A DNA stretch of 64,000 bases, taken from the NCBI GenBank assembly GCA_014058105.1, contig JACGCM010001798.1, positions 558,001-622,000 on the forward strand. The letters are read 5' to 3'. Position numbers and translations under genes: made by a program. Origin of the DNA: Kingdonia uniflora. Lineage: Eukaryota; Streptophyta; Magnoliopsida; Ranunculales; Circaeasteraceae. Every line of letters starts with the position of its first letter. Position 1 is the first letter of the stretch. Below the pieces are notes generated by a model, which saw only the letters and a program-made list of their open reading frames with translations, ran no database searches and was not told the DNA's origin. Positions 44,600 through 55,390 of the stretch are shown piece after piece.

Positions 44600-45663
44600 T
44601 GATTCTATTAGATCGTCTCCATTCTGGACATCGTTCAGCTTTTCATTTTCCTTATCTTCTTCTTTCCTTTCGTTTTCATCTCTTTTTGGTTTTTATTTAT
44701 TTCTTCATGATCCAGTTCATATTCATTGGTTTCTTCATTTTGTTATCTTTCGCTTGTAGCAATTCCAATTTCTTTTTGGAATAATCCTTAATGATTTTGT
44801 AAATGTTATAAGCCTGTCATCCTCTAGATCACTTACCTGTTGAAATTGTTCATCTCCATTTTCCTGTATTTATATAAAGTTAGCTTGCAATATATTAATA
44901 ATTTATGGAAAACATCTGTAAATATATATTACCATTATCGTAATGATGAGGTAAATGTGTGATTGAAATTAGAGGTGTACTATTAAAATTCTCTACCTGA
45001 AAATCAAGGAAAAAAACAATATTTTGATAAGAGAAATCCATTACAATATGATACTATGCTGTTAATTGTATTTACCTCATTGTCTTCTGTATGTGTGATA
45101 TTTGGATTTTTACTTTTCTTCTCAGAATTTTTTTTGTGCTCTAACTTTTTTTTGTTTTTTTTGTTGATTTCTTCAAAAGTCTTTCATTCTCTGGTTCGCA
45201 TACTTGATCCTGACGAATTTACAAATAGTTAGTATGTAAATTTGAAATAATTTAGAATAAACCATTATAATTATATATTAACATTTCTTATTCGTTATAG
45301 GGAGTTCGTCTGAATTTAGAGGAGTACTATTTATTTCTTCTACCTGTAAACATAGAAAAATTAATATATTAATAAGAAAAACTAGGTAAAATATGATACG
45401 ATATAGTTAATTGAGTTTACTTCATTATCTTCGTAATGATTGATTTTAGATTTTTTATTATTTTTTGGTGTCACTTTTTGTTGTATTATAACTTTTCTTG
45501 CTCTTTTTGTTGATTGCCTCTTAAATTCAGCGACTTGCACTGAAGTATTGGTACGAATTCTTAGACCACCTGCTACACTTGCATAATCTTCATCTTCTAG
45601 TATATTAGTTGTTGAAGTTGGAATTGCTTTTGCTAGAGTTTGATAAATGGTTATCTGCTGCAA
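44600..45663 (-). pseudogene. Possible multi-exon gene fragment with duplicated exon pair
   Basis: The longest minus-strand frame (45663-45421) reads LEDEDYASVAGGLRIRTNTS and VAEFKRQSTKRARKVIIQQK and ends HYEDNE before a GTAAAC donor-like site. A second block (about 45343-45281) begins after TTTACAG and reads VEEINSTPLNSDELP. A third (about 45210-45090) reads QVCEPENERLLKKSTKKTKK and ends HTEDNE at a GTAAAT site. A fourth (about 44997-44935) reads VENFNSTPLIS. Blocks 1/3 and 2/4 are thus paired copies. The GLRIRT stretch recalls the C-terminal part of some NAC transcription factors, a weak resemblance. One stop lies in block 3. No start or upstream domain is visible. Confidence 0.4.
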
Positions 45664-45670
45664 TATAAGG

Positions 45671-46980
45671 AATATAATTGAGTTGTTTTGAGCGGCAGGG
45701 AAGCTAAATTTTAGAAAACTTCCTTCTTGAATTTTTTCATTTATAAATTATCCTTCGAAATTGATATTATTTAATGTTCTCTCTCAACCGAGCTAAAAGA
45801 TATACACATTTGAAAATCAAAATATCATAGACTATAATAAACTTGGAAATTGGATTAATATTTTTTTTTTGCTGTCGCAAGTTCACTAATCCTTTTTCTC
45901 TTATTTTATAGGATAGTCACAAAGTTGGTACTCAAAGATTGTGAAGAATTTATATAGTACATTGGCAGGCTTCTATCTAATCCTTCTTGTACCCCCTAAG
46001 TGAAGGGGTATTTCCTTCTTTTGCACCCTAAGTGAAGGAGCGGCCACAACTTTATCGGGAAATACTTCCTGTAGGTTAGTATTTATCTAAACTTGATATC
46101 TATAAGAGGTTCATATCCGCTCTGCCCCAACAGTAGGAACATAAAGTCGTGTGGACTGTACAAATATACGTTGCTTTAATAAAATATTTGTTGTGGTTGG
46201 ATTGACCTATTGACGTGCTTAAATTCTCTTTCATTTCGACATTAGTAAAGGTAAAAACTGTTAGAGACTTGCAGAATTTCATCACCCAAAAAGCTCTTTA
46301 ACAAGTGGGACTACCCATTAGGGATACAAAGAAATTCGTATCACACAGAAATTGAATGTCCTGGACCTGAAAATAACTGATAATAATAAAAAGTAGCAAG
46401 ATTCCTGTGGGATTTCATCACCCAATGGATAAGTGTACCAGACCAGGGTACAAACACTGGTTCGTAGGATACGGCCCTAACCTAGCATCGCAAAATATTG
46501 GTCGCAGGTTTGCAACATCACCATTCCGAGTGTTGACGTACGATAAAGTGACTCGCTCGGGCGTGAGAACCAAACATCTTGAGCTAGTACTAGCACAGTG
46601 ACACAATGGAGTGTAGGAACCAAAGCCTTTGACCATCCTACCCTTTTGTGATCATATAAGAATATAGAGGTGACCAAATTATTACTTCTTAAAAAAATGT
46701 TTAAGTGTTAGATTATAGGTTTAATTGACTGTTTACTGTACCGGGTTCCAAATTTTATCGTATATTAGTTTTTTGTGCATGATTAATTGGGAATGTGGAG
46801 AAAAATGTTTATGAAGTTTACCAGAACCTTTGCCCATTTAAGGCCTACCACCTCAGCCTAAGCAGAGAAGACAACTACCTCGCCCAGTCAACACAATAAA
46901 GAACTTAGGACCCCCGATTTTGGAGGAGGGTAATCTATCTTGAGTTTACCCCAATTGAGCTTGTTGTTGAGCTAAAAGTT
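45671..46980. other. Non-coding, possibly Athila 5' region
   Basis: The segment 46280-46640 has higher GC and open frames on both strands, none with family features. It may be LTR or leader of the Athila element whose gag starts at 46993, but the LTR start and the primer site were not found. Confidence 0.3.
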
Positions 46981-46992
46981 AAACCCCCAATC

Positions 46993-48500
46993 ATGGATAC
47001 CGCCAAATATCTTAGGGACTATTGGACCCCAGTGGTGAGCGATATACCTTCGTGTATCGTGTTACCAACCGTTATAGCAAATCATTATGAAATCAAGCCC
47101 AGTTTAATCCAAATGTTACCTACATTTCTTGGGCTTGATTCGGAGAGCCCTTATAAGCACGTCCACAAATTTAAGAAAATTTGTGCGCTATCAAAATATC
47201 AATATTTTACTGAGGATTCTGTCTGCCTTCGTTTATTCCCATTCTCACTAAAAGATAAGGCGAGTCATTGGCTTGATTAATTGACACCAACATCTATCAA
47301 TTTATGGGACCAAATGGAGACTAAGTTCAAAACCAAATGGTTTTTAATGGGAAAAAACCTTGCTCTTAGAAATATAATTGTTAAATTTGCTCAAAATGAG
47401 AGCGAAACGTTTTACGAGTCATGGGAGAGATATAAAGATCTTCTTTCACAATGTCCCCATCATAGTTTTGAGAAGCAACATTTAGCCCAGATCTTCCATC
47501 GTTGAATAACCTCTGAGAATCGCTATAGTATAGAATCCATGCATAATGGTAAATTTTAGGACCTTGAACCCGATAAAGCTTATGAGAAGTTTGAGACATT
47601 GGCTGATAACTCTCAGCAGTGGGATTTAGATCTACATAGAAATGTTCGTACAACTAAAAAATGTGACTTATACGAAGTGAGTGAGGGAACAGCCATAAAA
47701 TCCCAATTAGATACTCTTGCCTGAAAAATCGAGGCTAATGACTATGAATCAATCTAAGGGTAGTGTGAGCCAAGTTCAGCAACAGGGTTATACCGTTTGT
47801 TATGATGTTGCACATGTGACTCAAATGTGTCCCATGTTCAATAAAATGAATGATAATCAAGAGCAAGTAAATACTTTGAATATTACCTACAAGAGGCCAT
47901 TTGACCCGTACAAGCCAACTTGGTAGAACCACCTAAATTTTTTGTGGAAGAACAACCAACCCAGTTTGGGCTTGGGAAAGCTACAAACTTCACTTTATAA
48001 CTTGCCTAGGAATCCCCATTCTCAGCCCTATCCTCAGGTATCTTAGCAAACCTTTCAGTCATCCAAGCAGTTCCCACCTACTCCGCCTAGACCATCTTTG
48101 GAACACACCCTTTCTCTCTTCATGCAATAATCAATGGAAAGTAAAAAAAAGTAATACAATTTCAGTAACAAATAATGCAATTCCAGCAACAAACATTATT
48201 GAATCAAAACTCCACGTCCCAATCTATCTCTAATCTAGAAACTCAGATAGGGCAATTAGCAAATAAAATGAATGAGAGAACACCGGGTAAGCTACCTATC
48301 CAACCTGAATCTAATCCCAAAGTACCATCTGGGTTTGAGCCTAACTCAATTCCCAAATAACTTAATGCCATTGCCACCATTCGAAGTGGTAGACAAATTG
48401 ATAATCGAGTTACAACACCAAGGGTTGAGCGACCACCTGTTATTATTAAGGATAAGGTATGTACAAATGAACCAGTGGTAGTCAGCAGCCAGTACAACAT
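46993..48500 (+). pseudogene. Athila-type gypsy gag pseudogene
   Basis: The frame starts MDTAKYLRDYWTPVVSD and continues PSLIQMLPTFLGLDSESPYK, VCLRLFPFSLKDKASHWLD, WDQMETKFKTKWFLMGKN, ETFYESWERYKDLLSQCPHH, AYEKFETLADNSQQWDLD, and after several stops SISNLETQIGQLANKMNERT and AIATIRSGRQIDNRV. This block order is that of Athila/Tat gag. Stops at 47278, 47503, 47722 and later, and a cysteine-poor zinc region (VCYDVAHVTQMCPM), mark it as dead. The sequence ends abruptly near 48500, where the CACTA 3' part begins. Confidence 0.87.
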
Positions 48501-48863
48501 GACATTCCTTATTAGACTTTGATCCTTGCAATAAAGAACTTGAGAAGCCTGTGTTGCAAGAATAAAAGGCTCATCATCTTCCTTTGAGTTTTTTTGCAGT
48601 TTGCCTAAATTGACATACATCAAGTTCGTCTCAGAATCAACAAGGAACCCACTCTTTTCTTCGATACACACCTAATCACAACAAAATACAGTTTTCTTAA
48701 ACCTTTTGAAATCCAACTCCAATATTGATTTGACAATCTCATAATACGTGATTTCCTCCTCGATGGGGTTCTTATCCCAGAATTTTGAATGAAAGTAGTC
48801 ACAACCCTCATGGATACACCACTGTTTTAGGTTGTCTTTCTCATCTCTGAATCCGATGTGCAA
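48500..48863 (-). pseudogene. DUF4216-like C-terminal domain of the CACTA transposase
   Basis: ITYYEIVKSILELDFKRFKK, VFCCD, a stop, then GFLVDSETNLMYVNLGKLQK and DEPFILATQASQVLYCKDQ. These are the blocks (YYGxIxxIxELDY, VKVD..G.T.VxL, PFILAxQAxQVFYVxD) of the domain at the end of plant CACTA transposases. The frame is in two halves separated by one stop at 48672. Confidence 0.85.
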
Positions 48864-49206
48864 AAGAGATATCCATTGACTTGGAATAACTTATTCGAAA
48901 TGGCTTAAAACTCAGTCCCTTAACAAGTAACTTAAATGTGGAATCTTCCTCACTTTGTAACTATTACCTAAGCATTGAAACATAATCCATCAATTTCTCA
49001 AGTCTTTGATTGCTCCTTCGACTTTGACCAAGAGAATTAAGATTATCTTTATATATCATATTTTCTGCAAATAGAACATTACATACCTTAGACAAGTACA
49101 TATCAAAGAATGCAAATTATGTGCTTATATATGGTTTTTGTACATACTCTTCCCATTCAGCATTTTCAGGAGCTTGTCGCAAAACCCATTTAAGTGCTTG
49201 CTCGTA

Positions 49207-50161
49207 TTACACCGCTCCAAGAATGTATTTCTTTCCTTTACTACCAAGCGGGCTAACACCTTCACCATCATCATCCTCATATGTCTTTCGCCCCCGCTTA
49301 TGACCTCCTTTTCTACTATCAGTCATGTATTCCATGGAATACATCATTGCTTCTTCATTGAGATATCGCTCTACAATAGACCCTTCAGGGTATCTCAGAT
49401 TTACTACATATTTTTTATAAGTTTTCATCATCATGTTACATATTTAATACTTTAAATATTATTTTGTAAATATTAAAGCTATTAATTAGAAAGTGAAAAT
49501 CAGGAATTTGGATGTTTTATTTACCTCTCAAAGGGGTACATCCATCTATATCTACCAGGCTCACTAATTAGTACCTCATCTGCTAAATGCACAACAATGT
49601 ATATCATAGAAACAAAAAATGAAGGTAGGAAGTACTTTTCGAAGATGCATAGTACTTCCACAATGCGTTCCCTCATCTTTATAAGTTCTTCATGATTAAT
49701 AACCTCAGAGCACAATACATTGAAAAATATTGATAATTCTCGAATAGCGGCTCGCAAAGGCTTATGCTTCTTGGAGACGTGCATTAACAATATCGGTAAT
49801 AATTGTTGTATGAGTATATGGTAATCATGCGACTTCAGATTTTTTAGTTGGAAATCTTCCAAATTCACATTATGTTGCCAATTTCTGATGTAACCAATAG
49901 GAACTTTCAAGCTATACAGTGTTTTGCATATCAACTCTCTTTCTGACCGAGATAGACAAAAAGGAGCTTCAGACAAAAAAACTTTCCATTCTTTTTCACC
50001 TTAGGCCATAGTTTTTTCCTCACCTTCATCTCTTTAAGGTCTTTGTGGGCTTTAACTCTATCCTTACGCTTACTCTTCGTGTTCATAATTCTTGCAAATA
50101 AGATTTCTGCACAATTCTTTACTGTGTGCTTCACATCAAGATTGTGCCGTAGAGGTAAATC
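49207..50161 (-). pseudogene. tnp2 end and DUF4218 region of the CACTA transposase
   Basis: After an intron (50162-50237, donor GTACAA, acceptor TACAG) the frame reads DLPLRHNLDVKHTVKNCAEI and AHKDLKEMKVRKKLWPKV. A frameshift at a T run near 49980 follows. Then 49976-49521 reads LSRSERELICKTLYSLKVPI, LKNLKSHDYHILIQQLLPIL, SIFFNVLCSEVINHEELIKM and ADEVLISEPGRYRWMYPFER. A last piece, 49434-49207, gives YLNEEAMMYSMEYMTDSRKG. These match the DUF4218-type region of plant CACTA transposases block by block. Confidence 0.88.
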
Positions 50162-50237
50162 CTGTATAATGGAAATCATATATTATTATACACAATTTAG
50201 TTATGTTGATATATTTTATAAAATCACCTTATTGTAC

Positions 50238-51041
50238 CTTCCAATATGGTAAATCAAATGAAATAGATCTCTTTGACCAAGAGGTAGATCTACTACTCCC
50301 ATCAATTAAACTCTTCTTTTTATTGTTATCCTTAGCAAAACTCTTCCTTATCTTGCTTTTATCACCATCATCAGAAATCTTCCTTTTCTTGTTACTATCA
50401 CCGTCATCAGAAACCTTCCTTTTCTTACTACTGTCACCATCATCAAAAATCTTCCTTTTCTTGCCAACCTTTCCGTATTTTATAGTTATAGCTTCCATCT
50501 TACGTAATACTACATGACCAGTCATACAGTGTTGAGGCTTACCATGTTATTCTTTCCCATTAAATTGAGACTTTTGGCTTCTAAATGGATGATTCATATC
50601 TTTTAAGAATATCCTATATCTCATGTAAGCAAATTTCTCTCCATGAGTAAGCCATTTTGACTTCGTCCCTTCAGCACACACAGGACAACCATACTTTTCA
50701 GCAGTCTTGCAACCTGATAGATGCCCATACGCCAGGAAATCGTGTATAGCCCAAAGTAATATCACTTTCATAGTGAACCTACTCTTAGTGTAAGAGTCAT
50801 ACTTTTTTTTCCCGTCAGACCACAGTTCTTTCAACTCTTCGACCAGTGGCTGCAAATAGACAGCAATGTCATGTCCTGAGCAATGCTTCCCAGGAACCAG
50901 AAGTGTCAATATGGTAAACTCCCTTCGCATGTATAATGATAGAGGTAAATTATACAGAACAATCGTCACATGCCAACAACTATACAAATTTGTCCTGTTC
51001 CCAAATGGATTGAATCCACTAGTTGCTAGACCCAACCACAC
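50238..51041 (-). pseudogene. tnp2 transposase core with one in-frame stop
   Basis: A single frame from 51041 to 50238 carries GLATSGFNPFGNRTNLYSCW, PVxVxYNLPxxxxMRxEF-like text (VLYNLPLSLYMRREFTILTL), LVPGKHCSGHDIAVYLQPLV, ELWSDGKKKYD, AIHDFLAYGHLSGCKTAEKY and GCPVCAEGTKSKW, the heart of the tnp2 family. One TAA at 50547 breaks it after FNGKE. It then runs through an NLS-like repeat array to FDLPYWK and an intron. It cuts and pastes the element in active relatives; this copy is disabled. Confidence 0.9.
50335..50475 (-). repeat. 33-bp coding repeat: KKRK(I/V)xDDGDS units in the transposase
   Basis: Three clean 11-residue units KKRKIFDDGDS, KKRKVSDDGDS and KKRKISDDGDK are followed by two decayed ones (KIRKSFAKDN, KKKSLIDGSS). 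Each has a basic KKRK cluster and an acidic DDGD cluster. Most tnp2 proteins have a short linker before the F(D/E)LPYW motif. I infer a local expansion of a nuclear-localisation-like module. Confidence 0.85.
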
Positions 51042-51305
51042 ATTACGTGCCCCAGATGCAAACTTGGGAAATTTACGATTTACTTATTTCCAGGAAGAAA
51101 CATCTACGGGGTGCCTAATTATCATTTCGTTTACAACTGAGCCCGCTTTTGCATGCTAAGTCATATCTTCTGCAATCCAAGGTATATTATACAGTCGTTA
51201 CACCCTTGGTATTAGAGGAAAATTCCTTAGCCTTTTCCATGGGATATGTGTAAGTGTTGGGTTCAATTGGCTAATTGGTCTCCATCTACTTTTACCGTAT
51301 ATTGG

Positions 51306-52151
51306 TCAACTATCTTTATCTGCCTTGTCTCTCCAATATAAGATATAATTGTTCTTGCATGCATGTATGATTTCACATTTCATATGCAAAGACGAGACCA
51401 ACTTTTTAGCATTATATGTACTATGCGGTAAAGTATTCCCGTTAGGAAGAATCTTTTTCATGTAATTTAACAACTCTGCTACGAAAGCATTAGAGACATT
51501 ATGTCTACTCTTCATTCTCAATAGCTTAACTGCAACCGCCAATCTGGTATCTTCCTCCCGACACGATAGATACAGAGGTTGTGTTGCATCTTCGATTAAC
51601 TTCTTGTACTTTACAATTTATTCAAGATCATTATGGGCTTGACTATTATCTTCGGCATTAGATTCGACCGTATTAGCCCCAATATCAGCTTCAAGATCAT
51701 TATGGGTTTGAGTATTATCCTCGCCATTGGATTCCACCATATTTACCCCAACATCAGCTTCAACATTATTCTCATTACGAAGATGTCTGAATCTATCATT
51801 CACCATATCGATCATCCTTGGATGCGTAACTTCATTATTACTTGTCGAGGGCATCCTAGTCGAAGCATTCACCTCGGGTCTAATAAATGGTTATCCATGA
51901 TGAATCCATGTTGTTTATGTCGTATAGATGCCATCGCATATTAAATGATCAAATATATCATGCAATACTTTCTTCCCTTTCCTATTACGATATTTGATCC
52001 ACGGACAACTATACCAATCTTTGCCACCCAAATTTGTTATATTTAAAATTAGAAAGTGAATGAATGACTCGACGTTCTTGAGATATTCGTGAGACTCTCG
52101 TGGTGCAATCATCCATTCCTTCTTTGGGATCGCCAGCTTGGACAAAGTCAT
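51306..52151 (-). pseudogene. N-terminal (Transpos_assoc) and linker region of the CACTA transposase
   Basis: From 52151: IPKKEWMIAPRESHEYLKNV, ESFIHFLILNITNLGGKDWY, SCPWIKYRNRKGKKVLHDIF and DHLICDGIYTT match the transposase-associated domain with its CPCxxCRN-type zinc motif partly lost. An acidic linker (51872-51618) holds a doubled unit, EADVGVNMVESNGEDNTQTH and EADIGANTVESNAEDNSQAH. 51542-51306 gives LLRMKSRHNVSNAFVAELLN and KKLVSSLHMKCEIIHACKNN, the start of tnp2. Stops separate the pieces. Confidence 0.8.
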
Positions 52152-52229
52152 CCTATATTGAAGGAGAATCGGAGTTTCAGATGGGAACCTCTTATAGAAA
52201 GTGAGACCAAAGTTTGATATGATGGGAAT

Positions 52230-52533
52230 GCCTTAAAAATCCAAGAAATGTAGGTATTGGTAAAATGCTTAAAGATTAGGGAGGGGTTGTACTGGGCATT
52301 TTAATTACATAGTTTTAGGCCCAATAGCAAACTACATGGCAGAGTTACAATCAATTATACAAGGTGTAGATAGAGCAGTTAAAAGGGGTTGTCAAAGACT
52401 ATGGGTTATTTCAAATTCTAAGTCAGCCATTAAGACCTTTATAGCTAAGACTCTCAATCCTCTACAACATTCTTCTCAATCTTCTAAAAATTACTCGTTC
52501 AAGACCCTCATGAGCATTGCAGCCCCCAACTAA
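52230..52533 (+). pseudogene. LINE RNase H-like fragment inside the CACTA element
   Basis: Plus-strand GGVVLGI, then NYMAELQSIIQGVDRAVKRG and CQRLWVISNSKSAIKTFI match the middle of the RVT_3 RNase H-like domain of plant LINEs (AELxAIxxGLxxAxxxGxxxLWVxSDS). It runs opposite to the transposase and lies upstream of its first coding exon. The flanks of the domain are not preserved, so it is a small captured or inserted piece. Confidence 0.65.
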
Positions 52534-53848
52534 ATAATACAACCATTTTACACAATCCTATTTAGCTCTTAACGCCTTTATACTAAAAATACTAATACTA
52601 ATAAAATATTTACCCATATGTAGAATCATAACAACCATGTAACAAAACTTATTGTAATTTGAAATCATTGGCAATATTAAAAGACAAACCCTATAAATCT
52701 TACCTCTTGCAACGAAGACGACGAGATTTATATAGTAAGAAAAGGCGGCTACAGAAAATCTAAAATTTGTAACAAGATTATGATAAAGATATCAGACATT
52801 AAAAAGATGAATAATAAGAAACCCTAGAAATCTGACATAAAAAAAAGTTCAAATACTAACAAAAATAGGAAAATTCCTAAATTCTGTATTTAAGGTCAAA
52901 AAATTAATAAACTATTTTTTACATTTAGTAAAGAAAAAATTAACAAACAAAAAAAACCATAACAATACATACCTCTTTCTAGTTTTAAAATTAAATATAA
53001 TTTTACATCGTTTCCAAAATGAATCAGGAAGCTTCCAACTGCAATACATCAAATAAGATAGAAAGGAAATCCATAAAAAGATCTCAATCCCTAAAACTTT
53101 AGTAAAATTAAAAATTTGAAGGGAAAATTAAATGATTCTTCTGCCAAGTACAAACCTTATTGCAAAAAATCCCTAAAACAAAATATCGATCTCCATCTTC
53201 TTCATGAAGAAGAAAAAAGAAGGGGAGATACGAGAGATGAATATATAACTAAAATTGGTGCTTAGAGTGTTTGAAGAATTAAAATTCAATTGGAAATCTG
53301 AGATTTGCAGAGCTGAAACCCTTAACAAAAATTGGATTGTGGCGTAGTTGTTGGAGAGGAGAATTCGCGCGGGATTAGGGATTTTTTGGTGCTGGATTTA
53401 AACGGGGAAATTTGTTTCCATAGAGGTTGATAGAGAGATTAGGGGATATAGATTTGAAGTTAGCTAAGGGATTTCCAAATTTTAAACTCTTGTTGGAGTC
53501 CGACTAGGGGAGAAGAGAGAAAGGGCGTTAACGAGATTATGGTTTCCTTTTGGGATTTGGAGAATTTGGGCGGGGATCTTCTATTTTCTTTTTTATAAAG
53601 AAGGATTAGAGTAGTTTTAGCTTAATTAATCAAGACGACTATATAAACCGTCTAAATTGGATTTGTTTTCCAACGAAATACACAGTCGTATATTTATGAC
53701 ATAAATAAGAGGAAATAAAGAATAAACGACGATGGTAATAAGATTACGACTGTTAAAGGATGCCAAAAATTTCCAACACACCTGTCCGATCATAAATGCA
53801 TTTCCAAAAGTGTCAATATTTACTCTTTTTGGCCTAGTATCTTGAGTG
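52534..53848 (-). other. CACTA 5' untranslated/subterminal region
   Basis: AT-rich non-coding DNA followed, between 53640 and 53850, by short ACGAC/GTCGT motifs in both orientations and the presumed terminus. Subterminal motif arrays of this sort bind transposase in CACTA elements. No other gene is seen. Confidence 0.5.
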
Positions 53849-54384
53849 TTTGTTAACCTGATTTATCAATTGTAGTGAGGAATTCAAGGGGAGAGACGTT
53901 AGAACCATCATCTAAGCCTTACAGATTGAAACTTCACAAAATTGACAACCAAAGAGACTTCCAGAGTATGTAATTATCTTTGGAAAGTTTGATGGAAACA
54001 AGGTTTGCGATGTTTTGAATTGCCATTGCTGGAGAGTTTGAAGAAGCTTGAGCATTTATTGATGCATCAAGAACTGTGAAGATAGAATCACCATTGCTGA
54101 GGCCTGGATGATGACGATAGTTGAAGATTGGTGAAGATTGATCTCAAATCGAGCAAAAAATTAGGGTTTCTTGGATCGTTTTACCACATGGTTGATTGCT
54201 TTGATACAATGATAGAGTTTAAAGAGAGAAAGAGAGAAAAATACCATTGATTTCATTATTTGAGCTAAAAAGAGAGATATATATATATACACTGAGGTTA
54301 CAGTTATAGTTGTTTATAGCTGTTGCAGGCTAAAGTTAGTTGTAAAACTGTTTCTGTTATGACAGTTAGTTGAGACTGTTATCA
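53849..54384 (-). mobile_element. Copia F 5' end: short LTR, primer site, start of gag
   Basis: On the minus strand a short LTR (54384-54210, TGATAACAG...CTCTATCA, about 175 bp) is followed by a decayed iMet primer site (TTGTATCAAAGCA). After a short leader the gag start reads AMAIQNIANLVSIKLSKDNY, ILWKSL and, past a stop, EFLTTIDKSG. This matches the N-terminus of Tork/Oryco-type copia gag (SIKLTKDNYLLWKSLF). CACTA insertion cuts it off at 53849. The 3' LTR is not in the window. Confidence 0.75.
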
Positions 54385-54391
54385 GAAGGAC

Positions 54392-55124
54392 CATAACATC
54401 ATTAACATGGTAGGATATGAATTTCCAGTATAAAATATCGAGATTTGTCTTAACAAACAAATTTTTTTCTTATTATTACTTACGTTAAAAATATATCTTT
54501 TATCATTCTTGGTAAATATTTATATTTGTCTTGTATCATCTTTTCAGTAACTCCGTATCCTTTTCTTCATTCACGACATTTGTTTTCCTCAATTTTATCA
54601 ACATGATCTCGATTCTCAGTTTTTTTGAAAAACATTACTATTTACATTATTATAAAATTAAGAAAATGTACATTAGGCTTAAACTTTTAGTTTCCTCCCG
54701 CGTCTCATTTCTTCATATATATGTTTTTGGGATGCATGCAAAGCAAAGTAGGCAAATAAATAAAAATTACAATTTAACTTAAACATGAAAAGCAAAGAGA
54801 TTTTAGTACAACATTTGTTCATATGAAATTTGTGAAGGGGGTAAGTTGTTTTTGATTCACACTCTCCATTTCAAAAGAACATTAGAAGAACATGATTTCA
54901 CAACCATTCAGGGTAACAATCATCTTATAGGATTTACTAATTCTTCACATACGCATTAAAAAAAACCATATGAAGGAATAAGACCCATGATTAATTCTCA
55001 ATGTGAAGTGATTACACATAGAGTAAAATAAGTTCCTCAAATGTATTAATTCCTCTCGCATCTTAATTTTTTCAATATATGTATATTGTAACTTTTATCT
55101 GTCTTGACCTCCCTTAAGGCAAAA
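54392..55124. repeat. Dispersed 0.7-kb repeat, copy B
   Basis: Direct-orientation partner of 11659-12363 with the same end points. The internal inverted repeat is still visible: CTTCATATATATGTTTTTGG near 54712 pairs with CCATATGAAGGAATAAG near 54966, but less well than in copy A. Confidence 0.75.
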
Positions 55125-55301
55125 TATGACTGATGGCTTCATATGAGCTATACTATGTTTCAAATTTCTGAAGGTGCATATTTATTAGCTTTCTAAAGCA
55201 GATTAAGCATCCACATAAGATCAAATAGAATGATTTATGTTGCATTTTAGTAAATTCGTGGGACGAACAAAACGCTTGGACGACTTTAAGGGGGTCTTTG
55301 C

Positions 55302-55390
55302 TTTATTAGTAATGAGCAATGTGGCACGCGCTAGCGCGTGCAAACATATTATTTATGAGATTTAAGTTGGGTTTGAGTATAATTTTGTGA
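55302..55390. repeat. CACGCG repeat, copy B, with perfect 16-bp palindrome
   Basis: CACGCGCTAGCGCGTG (55325-55340) is a perfect palindrome followed by CAAACATATTATTTATGAGA, matching 42142-42225. A GC-rich palindrome in AT-rich DNA suggests the end hairpin of a small mobile element, perhaps Helitron-like, but no Helitron end (CTRR) can be fixed. Confidence 0.55.

Larger units (their letters stand above)
48500..53848 (-). mobile_element. CACTA (En/Spm-type) element, 3'-truncated
   Basis: On the minus strand the 5' end is probably CACTCAAGATACTAGG at 53848, one change from CACTA, with GACACTTTTGGAAATGC subterminal sequence and CGAC/GTCG motifs up to 53640. Coding order is Transpos_assoc-like domain (52151), tnp2 (51540-50240), DUF4218 (50160-49200) and DUF4216-like domain (48863-48500), the standard plant CACTA transposase layout. 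The 3' terminus is missing; at 48500 it abuts Athila gag. It interrupts a copia gag at 53849. Stops and frameshifts are frequent. Confidence 0.87.

Noticed and set aside
44599..44784. Hydrophobic plus-strand open frame (61 codons)
   Set aside because: It lies opposite the charged minus-strand coding-like stretch and is T-rich; its hydrophobicity follows from base composition.
46407..46677. Overlapping open frames on both strands near 46.5 kb
   Set aside because: They show no family motif and lie in what may be an Athila LTR or leader; mutual shadows cannot be told apart.
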